From JBGVSA01 sp047605765 (GTDB taxonomy: Bacteria > Pseudomonadota > Gammaproteobacteria > Burkholderiales > Rhodocyclaceae): 39,947 nucleotides of DNA. The stretch is taken from positions 1 to 39,947 of the forward strand of contig JASGFB010000033.1 of NCBI GenBank assembly GCA_047605765.1, given 5' to 3'. The first letter of the stretch is position 1; each line of letters starts with the position of its first letter. Positions 7,765 through 15,441 of this stretch are shown piece by piece. The notes under the pieces are model-generated. The model was not told the DNA's origin. It saw nothing but the letters and a program-made list of their open reading frames with translations, and searched no databases. A program made the position numbers and the translations under genes.

Positions 7765-7971
7765 TCACAACCAGAATGAAGTGGCGCTGCTGATGCCATA
7801 AAGCAACAGCACGTATAGCGCCATATCGAAAAGCGCCGGGTGCCACACCCAGCGATAGAAACCGACCGGCGCCAACACGCGGCGCACGGCCCACAAGGCG
7901 CACCAGGCACCGAGCGCCCACAGCATCAGCCAGGGCAGATACAAGCCATACAGACTGGTCTCGCCGATCAT
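7765..7971 (-). CDS. DUF1656 (AaeX-like) small membrane protein
   Basis: A 68-residue protein with two hydrophobic segments (about 8-28 and 46-66) and the family pattern WHPALFDMALYVLLLYG. DUF1656 proteins accompany FUSC pumps and HlyD adaptors in aromatic-acid efflux operons; their precise role is not established. Its ATG overlaps the FUSC stop by four bases (ATGA). Confidence 0.9.
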   Translation of the reverse strand: MIGETSLYGLYLPWLMLWALGAWCALWAVRRVLAPVGFYRWVWHPALFDMALYVLLLYGISSATSFWL

Positions 7972-10058
7972 GCGTGCGCCTCCAATGGCGAGCCCAGCGT
8001 TGGGGCCGCTTGCGGAAACAGATTACGGCGCAGCCCCACCAGCGAGGCCAGCGCGCTGCGGGCAGCATGCGTCGGCGCCTGCCCCAGTGACGCCAGGCTG
8101 GCCTGCAACGCGGCGTCGATACGCCCGAGCAGGGCCGGCGGCGGCGCTGCGGTATGCCCCGCTCCGCGCGCATTGAACAGCGCCGCGATGTCGTCGAGCA
8201 GGGCACCGCACGATGCGGCATGCGCTTGCCCGCGCATCTGCTGCAACGCCACGATGTCGGCGCCGACGCGCAGATCGCGCAACACGTCGTCGGCCAGCAC
8301 GCCTTCGATGGTGCCGCCCGCCTGCGCCACTCGCGGCGCCAACAGACCGATGCGGTCGATCATGCGGACAGCATAGGCTTGGTCGTGCCCCGGATTGCGC
8401 ATCGTGGCGAGCACGCCGAGTTCGCGCCAGATAGCGCGCTGGATGCGGCGCGCGCTCCAAGCGCCGCCAACCGAGCGCATCAGACGCGTAACCCAGGCGG
8501 CCGCGACGATGCCGATCACCTGCGCCAGGGTGCTGTTGATGAAGCCAGGCAGATCGGCGTTGGCGGTGTCATAGAGGGCCAGTGTGCCGGCCACGCCGAA
8601 CAACATGGCCATGCCCGAACCGGTGGTGGCCGGCCGCGCCACGAACAGACCAAGGACGATGAAGGTCGGCGCGCAGATCAGCGCCAACATGCCCACATCC
8701 TGGACCAGCGGAAACAGCACCAGCACATACACCGCCGACAGGGGCACCGACCACAGGGTGTACTTGAGAAACCCCTGAATCAGCGGCACCGGATCGTCCA
8801 TGCCCGCAAAGAAGCAGCAGAACACGGCGGCCATCATGGCGGCGCCGGAACCCGAAGGCCAGCCGGTGAGAATCCAGAACGCGCAGCACAATGCAATTGC
8901 CACCATGGCCGCCAGCCCTGACAGCAAGGCCATGCCGTAGTCGCGGTGCAGGACGCGATTGCCGAGCGCCGCCGTGCGGCCCGGCACAACGCCGCCGTGC
9001 AATGTGGCATCGATATCGGTGCGCAGTCGCATGCAGGTGCGCCAGCCGTGCAACAGTTCTTCGAGGCGACAGGCCAGCCCGATACGTAGTGCACGACGCC
9101 AATCGTCGGCATCCGGAGCCTCGCCCAAGGCGCGAATATCGGTCAGCAGCGCCTCGAATTGCGTCTCCTCGTGGCGCCCCGGACCGACGGCGGCGCGCTG
9201 CCGTTCGAGCCAGGCGCGCGTACGAGCCAGGCCATCGGCGATATCGCGCGGCACATGCCCGTACGCGGTCAGTAATGCATTGAGGCGGTCGTCCACCGCC
9301 GACAAGGCGGGTGTCATAGCGGCGATACGATCCTGCATGGTGCGCAAGGCGCCCGCCGTCCAGCGCAAGTGGGTCGTGTCGAACGGCACATGCGTCGACA
9401 GCAGTCGCAACTGCGTCATGTCGGCGGCGAGGCGGCGGCGATCGGCGGCCAGCGTACGGGCATCGCGCGTCTCACTGGCGAATTCCAATCGCATGAGATC
9501 TGCGGCCCAGTTGCGCGCATCGCGCAACGTGCGGTCGAGCAGGCCCAGCACCGTCGGCGCCAGGCCGACAGGCAGTACCAGGCTGTGGACCAGCGTGGCG
9601 CACAGAATGCCCAGGCCGATCTCTTCGACGCGCGCCACCGCCGAAGCGAACATGACCTCCGGCGTCTGCACCGAAGGAAACCCGATGAGGGCCGCCGTGT
9701 AGCCCGCCAGCATGAAAAGATAGGCGCGCGGCGTGCGATCGAGCAGCGAAACGAACAGGCAACCGGCCACCCACAAGGCCAATGCCAGCGTCAGCAATTC
9801 GGGAGCGTTCGACAAGGTCGGCACCAGCAGAACGGCCGCCGCGCTGCCGAGCAGCGTGCCGCAGAACCGGTAGATGGCCTTGGAGCGGACGGCGCCGGCC
9901 AGCGGATGCGCCACCACGTAAGTCGTCATCAAGGCCCAGAACGGGCGCGGCAGTCCGGCGCGTGCGGCCAGGTACATGGCCAGCATGGCGGCGGCGAAGC
10001 TCTTCAGCGAGAACAGCCACTCACTGCGGCCAAAACGCGGGACCTGCGGCCATTTCAT
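7968..10058 (-). CDS. FUSC-family inner-membrane efflux protein (AaeB-like)
   Basis: The transport subunit of an aromatic-acid-type efflux system, 696 residues. It has the FUSC architecture: a first block of helices (about 15-185, including RPFWALMTTYVVAHPLAGAVRSKAIYRFCGTLLG), a long cytoplasmic region, and a second block (about 405-535, with GWPSGSGAAMMAAVFCCFFAGMDDP). AaeB relatives export hydroxylated aromatic carboxylic acids; the substrate here is unknown. The start at 10058 was chosen because it overlaps the marR stop (ATGA) and precedes MKWPQVPRFGRSEW, the conserved beginning. Residues upstream in the same frame come from the marR end. Confidence 0.93.
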   Translation of the reverse strand: MKWPQVPRFGRSEWLFSLKSFAAAMLAMYLAARAGLPRPFWALMTTYVVAHPLAGAVRSKAIYRFCGTLLGSAAAVLLVPTLSNAPELLTLALALWVAGCLFVSLLDRTPRAYLFMLAGYTAALIGFPSVQTPEVMFASAVARVEEIGLGILCATLVHSLVLPVGLAPTVLGLLDRTLRDARNWAADLMRLEFASETRDARTLAADRRRLAADMTQLRLLSTHVPFDTTHLRWTAGALRTMQDRIAAMTPALSAVDDRLNALLTAYGHVPRDIADGLARTRAWLERQRAAVGPGRHEETQFEALLTDIRALGEAPDADDWRRALRIGLACRLEELLHGWRTCMRLRTDIDATLHGGVVPGRTAALGNRVLHRDYGMALLSGLAAMVAIALCCAFWILTGWPSGSGAAMMAAVFCCFFAGMDDPVPLIQGFLKYTLWSVPLSAVYVLVLFPLVQDVGMLALICAPTFIVLGLFVARPATTGSGMAMLFGVAGTLALYDTANADLPGFINSTLAQVIGIVAAAWVTRLMRSVGGAWSARRIQRAIWRELGVLATMRNPGHDQAYAVRMIDRIGLLAPRVAQAGGTIEGVLADDVLRDLRVGADIVALQQMRGQAHAASCGALLDDIAALFNARGAGHTAAPPPALLGRIDAALQASLASLGQAPTHAARSALASLVGLRRNLFPQAAPTLGSPLEAHA

Positions 10059-10576
10059 GGCGCCGTAGCCCCGCCCTCCGGCGCGATGCGCGCGCCCAGG
10101 TGAGAAATATCGGGCGTTGCGCACCCCAGGCGTTGCTCGAGCACCGCGAACACCTTCAGGCAGGCGCGAATATCGGCGTCGGCAATGTCGGCGTACAAAC
10201 GATCGCGCAAGGCCGCCAGCGCGGCCTCGACCTGGGCCGCCATGGCATGCCCCCGCTCCGTCAGGAACAGGCTGCGGGCACGGCGATCCGTGCGGTCCTC
10301 GCGGCGTTCGACCAGACCGTCCTCGACCAACTGGTCGACCAGGCGCACCAACGACGAATCATCGATTGCCAGCACGTGGGCGACCGCCCCCTGGCGCACG
10401 CCGTCCCCCAGGCGCCCGAGCATCACCACCGGATACGCCAGCGCCTGCGACAGCCCCAGATGCGCCACCGCCTTGTCGGCCGCGCTGCGATAGGCGCGAC
10501 GCAATACGGCGAGCGACATGCTCAGGGTCATGCGATCCACGTCTCCCGGCAAGGTGCCGCTCAAAGCCTCGATCAT
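10055..10576 (-). CDS. MarR-family transcriptional regulator
   Basis: A 173-residue winged-helix regulator. The recognition helix and wing are visible in AIDDSSLVRLVDQLVEDGLVERREDRTDRRARSLFLTERG (about 86-124); the wing arginines are typical of MarR proteins. MarR proteins often bind phenolic or aromatic ligands, which suits its place as first gene of the aromatic-acid-type efflux operon (translationally coupled to the FUSC gene). A palindrome directly upstream of its start suggests autoregulation of the whole operon. Confidence 0.92.
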   Translation of the reverse strand: MIEALSGTLPGDVDRMTLSMSLAVLRRAYRSAADKAVAHLGLSQALAYPVVMLGRLGDGVRQGAVAHVLAIDDSSLVRLVDQLVEDGLVERREDRTDRRARSLFLTERGHAMAAQVEAALAALRDRLYADIADADIRACLKVFAVLEQRLGCATPDISHLGARIAPEGGATAP

Positions 10577-10590
10577 TGGTTAGCCAACCA
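10577..10590. promoter_or_regulatory. Candidate MarR operator
   Basis: TGGTT and AACCA arms around AGCC abut the marR ATG. A related TAGCTA-containing stretch follows at about 10598-10606, so two half-site groups may be present. MarR proteins usually bind palindromes at their own promoter. The position fits repression of the five-gene efflux operon. Confidence 0.5.
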
Positions 10591-10976
10591 TCAACTAGGT
10601 AGCTAATAATTCTAGTCGTTATTTTTGCCGGAGTGTGGTTTTTTTGACTTGGATCACATCCAAACAGGTGAATGGGCGCGGTGTTTGCATGACCGCCTCT
10701 GCGTTCCGTGCCTGCAAGCAGAAGTCGCCACGCCAGAAGTTCGGACGCGTTGGGGTGATTCAGAAAATGCCGAATAGCAACAAAGATTTATCTGACTTGA
10801 CGCGCGACAAACGGATAGATGAAACAACGCGCACGAGATAGGACCAAAGGCCATACGAGTACTTTTTACCTACGGTACTCTGCTATCACGCTGACAACGG
10901 GGCTGCCTTTTTCCACTTGGGCACCCCATGCAAGCGACACACCATTTCGCACTTCGCGCGTCTGTAAAGGGAGGTC
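10591..10976. other. Gene-free regulatory interval
   Basis: No supported gene lies between the marR promoter region and the small gene at 10977. The stretch is clearly less GC-rich than its surroundings. It holds two small palindromes: TTGGAT-CAC-ATCCAA (10649-10663), next to a TTGACT -35-like hexamer at 10644-10649, and GAGTAC with GTACTC (10857-10880). A 68-codon frame at 10635-10841 was considered and not accepted. Confidence 0.5.
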
Positions 10977-11141
10977 ATGATGCAGACAGATGTTGTCGAG
11001 ACGATCATTCGAGCCATGCAAGCGCAAGCCGATGCCTACGACGAAGTTTTCATGTTCGGCCAGGCCCGGCTCATCCGCGACCAGATTCGCTGGCTGCGGC
11101 GCAAGGTTCCAGGCAGGCGCCGGCGCGCGCCGGCCTCGTGA
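10977..11141 (+). CDS. 54-residue protein of unknown function
   Basis: Translation from ATG 10977 gives a 54-residue protein beginning MMQTDVVETIIRAMQAQADA. It continues with a predicted helical, amphipathic stretch (DEVFMFGQARLIRDQIRWLRRK) and ends in an Arg-rich tail. A strong ribosome-binding site (AGGGAGG) lies directly before the start. No signal peptide or known domain is visible. A bidirectional terminator follows at 11208-11237. A second ATG three bases later could also be the start. I do not recognise it; the basic tail could bind nucleic acid, which is only a guess. Confidence 0.55.
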   Translation: MMQTDVVETIIRAMQAQADAYDEVFMFGQARLIRDQIRWLRRKVPGRRRRAPAS

Positions 11142-11207
11142 CCCGGCAGGTTCGGCTTCGTGCCGGGCATGTCGGCTCGGCTGCGGCCCCTGTCGTCTCA
11201 ACGCAAG

Positions 11208-11237
11208 AAAAAACGCGGCCCACGGGCCGCGTTTTTT
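11208..11237. terminator. Bidirectional rho-independent terminator
   Basis: Perfect 14-bp arms (11208-11221 and 11224-11237) consist of CGCGGCCC-type stems flanked by A6 and T6 with a 2-nt centre. It can stop transcription from the small gene on the plus strand and from the diguanylate cyclase gene on the minus strand, whose stop is at 11248. Confidence 0.9.
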
Positions 11238-11247
11238 CATGCGCCGA

Positions 11248-13179
11248 TCAATCCCACTCCTCGAGCGCGACGCGCCCCTTGCCGCCCCGCTTGGCGGCAT
11301 ACATGAGGGCATCGGCGATCTTCACCAGTTCATCCGGCGAGCGCGTGCCGCCAGCGCGATATAGCGCCACGCCGACACTGGCCCCGACGGTGCCCACCAT
11401 GCGCCCTTGCAGGGCGATCGGCTCGGACACGCGCGCAACGATCTTCTCGGCCACGCGCCGCGCCTCGGCAGCCCCTTCCATCAGGCCTTCGACCACCACG
11501 GTAAACTCGTCCCCCGCCAGCCGCACCACGCTATCGGTGCGGCGCACGCAGGCACGCAGGCGCTCGCCCACCACGCGCAGCACGTCGTCGCCGGCGTCGT
11601 GACCGAAGGTGTCGTTGATCTCCTTGAACCCGTCCAGATCAATGAACATCACCGCCAGGGTCAAGGTCGTGCGATCGGTACGCGCCTGCGCCAACGGCAG
11701 CATTTCGGACAGTGCGCGCCGGTTGGGCAAGCCCGTCAGGGCGTCATGGCGCGCCTCGCGATCACGCCGCAATTCAAGCGCCTTGCGATCGGTGATGTCA
11801 TGGAGAAAGGCGCAGAAGATCTTGCGATCACCCAGGTCGACCGGGTGCACGCGGACTTCCACCATCAGGCTCGAACCGTCCTTGCGCCGCGCCGGCAGTT
11901 CCAGACGTTTGTGCAGGATCGGCGCATGGCCCGTCGCCAGATACAGCGCGGCGCCATGGCGATGCGTGTGGCCCATGCTGGAGGGCATGATGAGCCCGTC
12001 GAGACTGCGCCCCACGGCTTCCTCGGCGCTCCAGCCGAAAATGCGCTCGGCCTCGCGATTCCAGGCCGTCACGATGATGTCTTCATTGATGCTGATGTAG
12101 GCATCGTTGGCGTATTCGATCACCGCGCGCAGTTCCGCCTCGCGGCTGCGCAGCGTCTGCGCCGAGCGAGCCTGGTGTTCGATCGCCGTGCTCAGCATGC
12201 GGTTGGCATCGAGCAGTTCGGCCGTGCGCGCTTCGACGCGCGCCTCCAGATCGAGGCGCAGACTGTTGAGGCTTTCCTCGGCGTCCTTCTGGGCCTGGAT
12301 GTCCTGCACGATGGACACAAAGTACTCTAACGATCCGCCAGCGCTGACCTTCTTGGTCACGCTCAGCGACGCCCAGTTGCTACGGCCGTCCTTGCGCAGA
12401 TAGCGCTTCTGCAGGTGGTAGCGATCGATCTTGCCCTCCACCAGTTGCTGCAGCAGATGCAGGTCGGCGTCCAGATCGTCCGGATGGGTAATGTCGCGGA
12501 AAGTCAGGCGCGCCAGGTCTTCGGGCTCATAACCGACGATCTGGCACAGTGCGTCATTGACGCTGATCCAGCTCCCATCGGGCGCCACCAGCGCAATGCC
12601 GATCGACGCCAGCTCGAACATCGAGCGGAAACGTGTTTCGCTGGCGGCCAGCACGGCGTCGGCGCGGTCGGCATGCGATTGCGCCGCCACCACGGTCTCA
12701 CGGGCCCGGATCTCTTCGGCCACGACATCGCCCATGTCGAGCAGTGTCCGCAATTGCACGTCGCTCAGGCTGCGCGGGCGCACGTCCATCACGCACAGGG
12801 TGCCGACCGCCACGCCCCCCCAGGTGCGCAGCGGTACCGCGGCATAGAAGCGGATGCCACCGGCGCCTTTGATCAGCGGGTTGTCCTTGAAGCGGTCATC
12901 CTCGTGCGCGTCGTGAACGACGGTCGGCCCATCGACGGTAATGGCGTGGGCGCACAGAGAGACCTCGCGTGGCGTCTCGTGCAGGTCGAAACCATGGCGC
13001 GATTTGAACCACTGGCGATTCTCGTCGATGAGCGACACCAAGGCGATGGGCATATCGAGGGCTTGCGCTACTACGCGCGTCACCCGGTCGAATGCCGGTT
13101 CGGGCGCAGAATCGAGCAGGCCTAACTCGCGCAGGAGGGCGAGTCGTTTACGTTCGTCCGCAGGCAATGGAGCTGACAT
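11248..13179 (-). CDS. GAF-PAS-PAS-GGDEF diguanylate cyclase
   Basis: A 643-residue c-di-GMP synthase with sensory input. Order: GAF domain (about 20-165, with CAHAI and VGTLCVMD), PAS1 (about 185-300, FRSMFELASIGIALV), a coiled-coil linker, PAS2 (about 345-465, ending CAFLHDITDRKALE), then GGDEF (about 475-640, starting HDALTGLPNRRAL). The active-site signature is AGDEF rather than GGDEF. The RxxD product-inhibition site (RRTD) is present five residues before it, so an active, feedback-controlled enzyme is likely. No EAL domain or membrane segment is seen, so it is cytoplasmic. The ATG at 13179 lacks a strong Shine-Dalgarno. Confidence 0.93.
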   Translation of the reverse strand: MSAPLPADERKRLALLRELGLLDSAPEPAFDRVTRVVAQALDMPIALVSLIDENRQWFKSRHGFDLHETPREVSLCAHAITVDGPTVVHDAHEDDRFKDNPLIKGAGGIRFYAAVPLRTWGGVAVGTLCVMDVRPRSLSDVQLRTLLDMGDVVAEEIRARETVVAAQSHADRADAVLAASETRFRSMFELASIGIALVAPDGSWISVNDALCQIVGYEPEDLARLTFRDITHPDDLDADLHLLQQLVEGKIDRYHLQKRYLRKDGRSNWASLSVTKKVSAGGSLEYFVSIVQDIQAQKDAEESLNSLRLDLEARVEARTAELLDANRMLSTAIEHQARSAQTLRSREAELRAVIEYANDAYISINEDIIVTAWNREAERIFGWSAEEAVGRSLDGLIMPSSMGHTHRHGAALYLATGHAPILHKRLELPARRKDGSSLMVEVRVHPVDLGDRKIFCAFLHDITDRKALELRRDREARHDALTGLPNRRALSEMLPLAQARTDRTTLTLAVMFIDLDGFKEINDTFGHDAGDDVLRVVGERLRACVRRTDSVVRLAGDEFTVVVEGLMEGAAEARRVAEKIVARVSEPIALQGRMVGTVGASVGVALYRAGGTRSPDELVKIADALMYAAKRGGKGRVALEEWD

Positions 13180-13324
13180 GTCAGGGGGATCCGGGCTCGT
13201 CTGTCGATAAATTCGGGGCTTGCCCGATTAACGTCCCTTCCATACGCCTCTGAACGGCGTGTGACAGATGTCAACGATCCACGTGGGCAAACTGCCCAAG
13301 AAGGCCCTTCAAGCGTGTGCTACT

Positions 13325-13348
13325 ATACGAAACATATACAAATCGTAT
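13325..13348. promoter_or_regulatory. Candidate operator upstream of the ParD-like gene
   Basis: Arms ATACGA (13325-13330) and TCGTAT (13343-13348) flank a near-symmetric AT-rich centre (CATATAC). The repeat ends 14 nt before the ParD-like ATG. ParD-type proteins with ribbon-helix-helix folds usually repress their own operon, so this is a plausible autoregulatory site. Confidence 0.45.
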
Positions 13349-13361
13349 TACTCTCGCACCC

Positions 13362-13583
13362 ATGGGTATCGTCAAAATCTCCGAACATATGCATGAGGCG
13401 CTGCGCCACACCAGCGCCGCCCTCAGCCGCTCCATCAATGCACAGGCCGAGCACTGGCTGCGCGTCGGCATGCTGGCCGAACTGAACCCGGCCCTCACCT
13501 ACCATGAGATCTGCCAATTGCTGGTGCAGGCCGAACAGGGCGCGCCACTGCGGGACAGTGATCAGTTGAACGAGGCGGCATGA
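13362..13583 (+). CDS. ParD-like antitoxin-family protein
   Basis: A 73-residue protein (MGIVKISEHMHEALRHTSAA, then SRSINAQAEHWLRVGMLAELNP and YHEICQLL). The short strand plus two helices and the SINAQAEHW helix fit the ParD-like family (PF11903), which resembles ribbon-helix-helix antitoxins. Its stop overlaps the ATG of a methionine aminopeptidase gene (ATGATG), where a ParE-type toxin would normally be. I chose ATG 13362; an upstream in-frame start would run through the operator-like repeat. It probably acts as a DNA-binding regulator of the pair; a true toxin-antitoxin role is unproven. Confidence 0.8.
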   Translation: MGIVKISEHMHEALRHTSAALSRSINAQAEHWLRVGMLAELNPALTYHEICQLLVQAEQGAPLRDSDQLNEAA

Positions 13584-14410
13584 TGGCGCGACACGAAAAC
13601 GTAGCCATCCGCACGCCGGCCGAAATCGCCATGGCGCGACACGCCGGCGCCCTGGTTGCCGACGTGCTGCGCATGATCGGCCCCTATGTCAAACCGGGTG
13701 TCACCACCGACGAACTGGACGCGCGCTGCCGCGACTACATCGAGAACGTGCTGCATGCCACGCCCGCCAATATCGGCTACCACGGCTATCCGAAGACGAT
13801 CTGCTCGTCGGTGAACCACGTGGTGTGCCATGGCATCCCCTCGGCCAAACGGCTGGCCCAGGGCGACATCGTGAACATCGACGTGGCGCTCATCAAAGAC
13901 GGTTGGTTCGGCGATTCGAGCCGCATGTACTTCGTCGGCAAGCCGAGCGTGCTGGCCAAGCGCCTGGTGCGCACGACCTACGACGCCATGGTGGCCGGCA
14001 TCCGCGCCGTACGTCCTGGCGCCACACTGGGCGATGTCGGCTACGCCATCCAGACGGTGGCGCACCGCGAAGGCTTCAGCGTGGTGCGTGAATACTGCGG
14101 ACACGGCATCGGCGACATCTATCACGACGCGCCGCAGGTTCTGCATTACGGGCGCCCCGGCGAAGGTCTGGTGCTGGAAGCCGGCATGCTGTTCACCATC
14201 GAACCGATGATCAACGCCGGCAAGGCCGAGACCCGTCAGCTCGGTGACGGCTGGACGGTCGTCACGCGCGACCACAGCCTGTCGGCGCAGTGGGAACACA
14301 TGGTTCTGGTAACGGACAACGGGTTCGACATCCTCACGCCCTGGCCGGACGGCTACGGCGAGTATGCCGCCATCGAGGCCGCGGCCCCGCTCGCGGCGAC
14401 GACGCCGTAA
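13580..14410 (+). CDS. map: Type I methionine aminopeptidase
   Basis: This metalloprotease removes the N-terminal methionine from nascent proteins. All catalytic positions of the pita-bread fold are present in the 276-residue protein: His84 (NHVVCHGIP), metal ligands Asp101 and Asp112 (VNIDV; GDSSRM), His175 (GHGIG), Glu208 (FTIEPM) and Glu239 (SAQWEHM). The C-terminus ends in a short Ala-rich tail. A second ATG at 13583 is equally possible. It is coupled to a ParD-like gene and is far from rpsB, where the housekeeping map usually lies in proteobacteria, so it may be a second, conditionally expressed copy. Confidence 0.93.
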   Translation: MMARHENVAIRTPAEIAMARHAGALVADVLRMIGPYVKPGVTTDELDARCRDYIENVLHATPANIGYHGYPKTICSSVNHVVCHGIPSAKRLAQGDIVNIDVALIKDGWFGDSSRMYFVGKPSVLAKRLVRTTYDAMVAGIRAVRPGATLGDVGYAIQTVAHREGFSVVREYCGHGIGDIYHDAPQVLHYGRPGEGLVLEAGMLFTIEPMINAGKAETRQLGDGWTVVTRDHSLSAQWEHMVLVTDNGFDILTPWPDGYGEYAAIEAAAPLAATTP

Positions 14411-14422
14411 GGCAATGCGCCA

Positions 14423-14446
14423 GCCGTGCCTGCAAACGGGCACGGC
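14423..14446 (+). terminator. Stem-loop after map (weak terminator candidate)
   Basis: Arms GCCGTGCC (14423-14430) and GGCACGGC (14439-14446) lie 13 nt past the map stop. No T run follows, so it may be only a 3'-end stabilising hairpin. Confidence 0.3.
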
Positions 14447-14513
14447 GGTGCGATGAGTCGAGCCGCGCACGAGCGCAACGACGGTAAGGGTGCTGGGAAA
14501 TCACGAAAAAGGA

Positions 14514-14587
14514 TGGAGGCGCGAGCCGGAGTCGAACCGACCTAGATGGATTTGCAATCCACTGCATAACCGCTTTGCTATCGCGCC
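14514..14587 (-). tRNA. tRNA-Cys (anticodon GCA)
   Basis: This 74-nt cloverleaf has the acceptor stem GGCGCGA/TCGCGCC, discriminator T and an encoded CCA. The anticodon arm reads GGATTGCAAATCC with GCA, and the T-arm contains GGTTCGA. It lies downstream of tRNA-Gly on the same strand, but a terminator-like hairpin separates them and no separate promoter is obvious. Confidence 0.95.
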
Positions 14588-14627
14588 GTACTGCGTCACA
14601 CCGGGCCAGGACGGCACGTCGTGAACC

Positions 14628-14656
14628 AAAAAGGGAAAGCACTGCTTTCCCTTTTT
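14628..14656 (-). terminator. Terminator-like hairpin between tRNA-Gly and tRNA-Cys
   Basis: Perfect 13-bp arms (14628-14640 and 14644-14656) around a 3-nt loop, followed on the minus strand by T5. It resembles the terminator behind the other tRNA-Gly copy (same GGGAAAG-type stem and size). It must leak, or act as a processing hairpin, if tRNA-Cys is co-transcribed. Confidence 0.75.
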
Positions 14657-14663
14657 TGCATTC

Positions 14664-14739
14664 TGGAGCGGGAGACGAGTCTCGAACTCGCGACCTCAAC
14701 CTTGGCAAGGTTGCGCTCTACCAACTGAGCTACTCCCGC
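14664..14739 (-). tRNA. tRNA-Gly (anticodon GCC), second copy
   Basis: Identical in all 76 positions, including the encoded CCA, to the copy at 5160-5235. It lies between pgsA and tRNA-Cys and has a strong promoter directly upstream. The uvrC-pgsA-tRNA arrangement is common in Burkholderiales. Confidence 0.97.
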
Positions 14740-14753
14740 GTTAGGAGCCGCGC

Positions 14754-14781
14754 ATTTTAATCGACGCAGCCAGAAAGTCAA
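14754..14781 (-). promoter_or_regulatory. Sigma-70 promoter of the tRNA-Gly/tRNA-Cys unit
   Basis: On the minus strand TTGACT (14781-14776), a 16-nt spacer and TAAAAT (14759-14754); both boxes match at 5 of 6 positions. The -10 box is 15 nt before the mature tRNA 5' end. Confidence 0.75.
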
Positions 14782-14799
14782 CATCCAGTTGGCGCCGCA

Positions 14800-15369
14800 T
14801 CACGAATGGCGCATCAGCTCCGGCGCAGCGCGGCGCAGGTAATAGGCCATCGACCACACGGTAAGGGCGGCGGCGACGAAGATCAGCACGGTGCCGATCA
14901 TCTGGATCGGCAGGCCGAACAGGCTGTCGTGGTAGAGCAGCATCGGGATCGCCGTCATCTGCGCGGCGGTCTTGAGCTTGCCGACGAACGACACCGCCAC
15001 GCTTTTCGATGCGCCCATCTTGGCCATCCATTCGCGCAGAGCCGAAATGGTGATCTCGCGACCGATGATGACGAATGCAATGATGGCGTCGCAGCGGTTC
15101 AGTTGCACCAGGATCACCAGGGCGGCGCACACCATGAGCTTGTCCGCCACCGGATCGAGAAAGGCGCCGAACGCCGAGGTCTGGCCCCAGGCGCGCGCCA
15201 GATAGCCGTCGAACCAGTCGGTGACGGCGGCGATCACGAAAATGGCACAGGCCGATACGTTTTGCCAGTGCGGCGACAGGACGCTCTCAGGGAGGTACAG
15301 CACCCCGACGAACAGCGGAATCAGGATGATGCGCGCCCAGGTCAGCGCGTTGGGTATATTGTTGAACAT
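14800..15369 (-). CDS. pgsA: CDP-diacylglycerol--glycerol-3-phosphate 3-phosphatidyltransferase
   Basis: It makes phosphatidylglycerol phosphate, the committed step to phosphatidylglycerol and cardiolipin, in the inner membrane. The 189-residue protein carries the complete CDP-alcohol phosphotransferase motif: Asp51, Asp54-Gly55, Ala58-Arg59, Gly68, Asp72 and Asp76. Several hydrophobic helices follow. I chose ATG 15369 (MFNNIPNALTWARI), which matches the family N-terminus. It lies 72 nt downstream of uvrC. Confidence 0.95.
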   Translation of the reverse strand: MFNNIPNALTWARIILIPLFVGVLYLPESVLSPHWQNVSACAIFVIAAVTDWFDGYLARAWGQTSAFGAFLDPVADKLMVCAALVILVQLNRCDAIIAFVIIGREITISALREWMAKMGASKSVAVSFVGKLKTAAQMTAIPMLLYHDSLFGLPIQMIGTVLIFVAAALTVWSMAYYLRRAAPELMRHS

Positions 15370-15441
15370 GCTTTTCTGTTGGCACTCTGGGCCCGGTACA
15401 AGGTTTCGCATGAAAGCTGCGGTACGCGTGGTCCGGGCGTT

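Noticed and set aside
10635..10841. A 68-codon frame upstream of the small gene
   Set aside because: No ribosome-binding site, no domain and unusual composition for this genome; more likely regulatory DNA.
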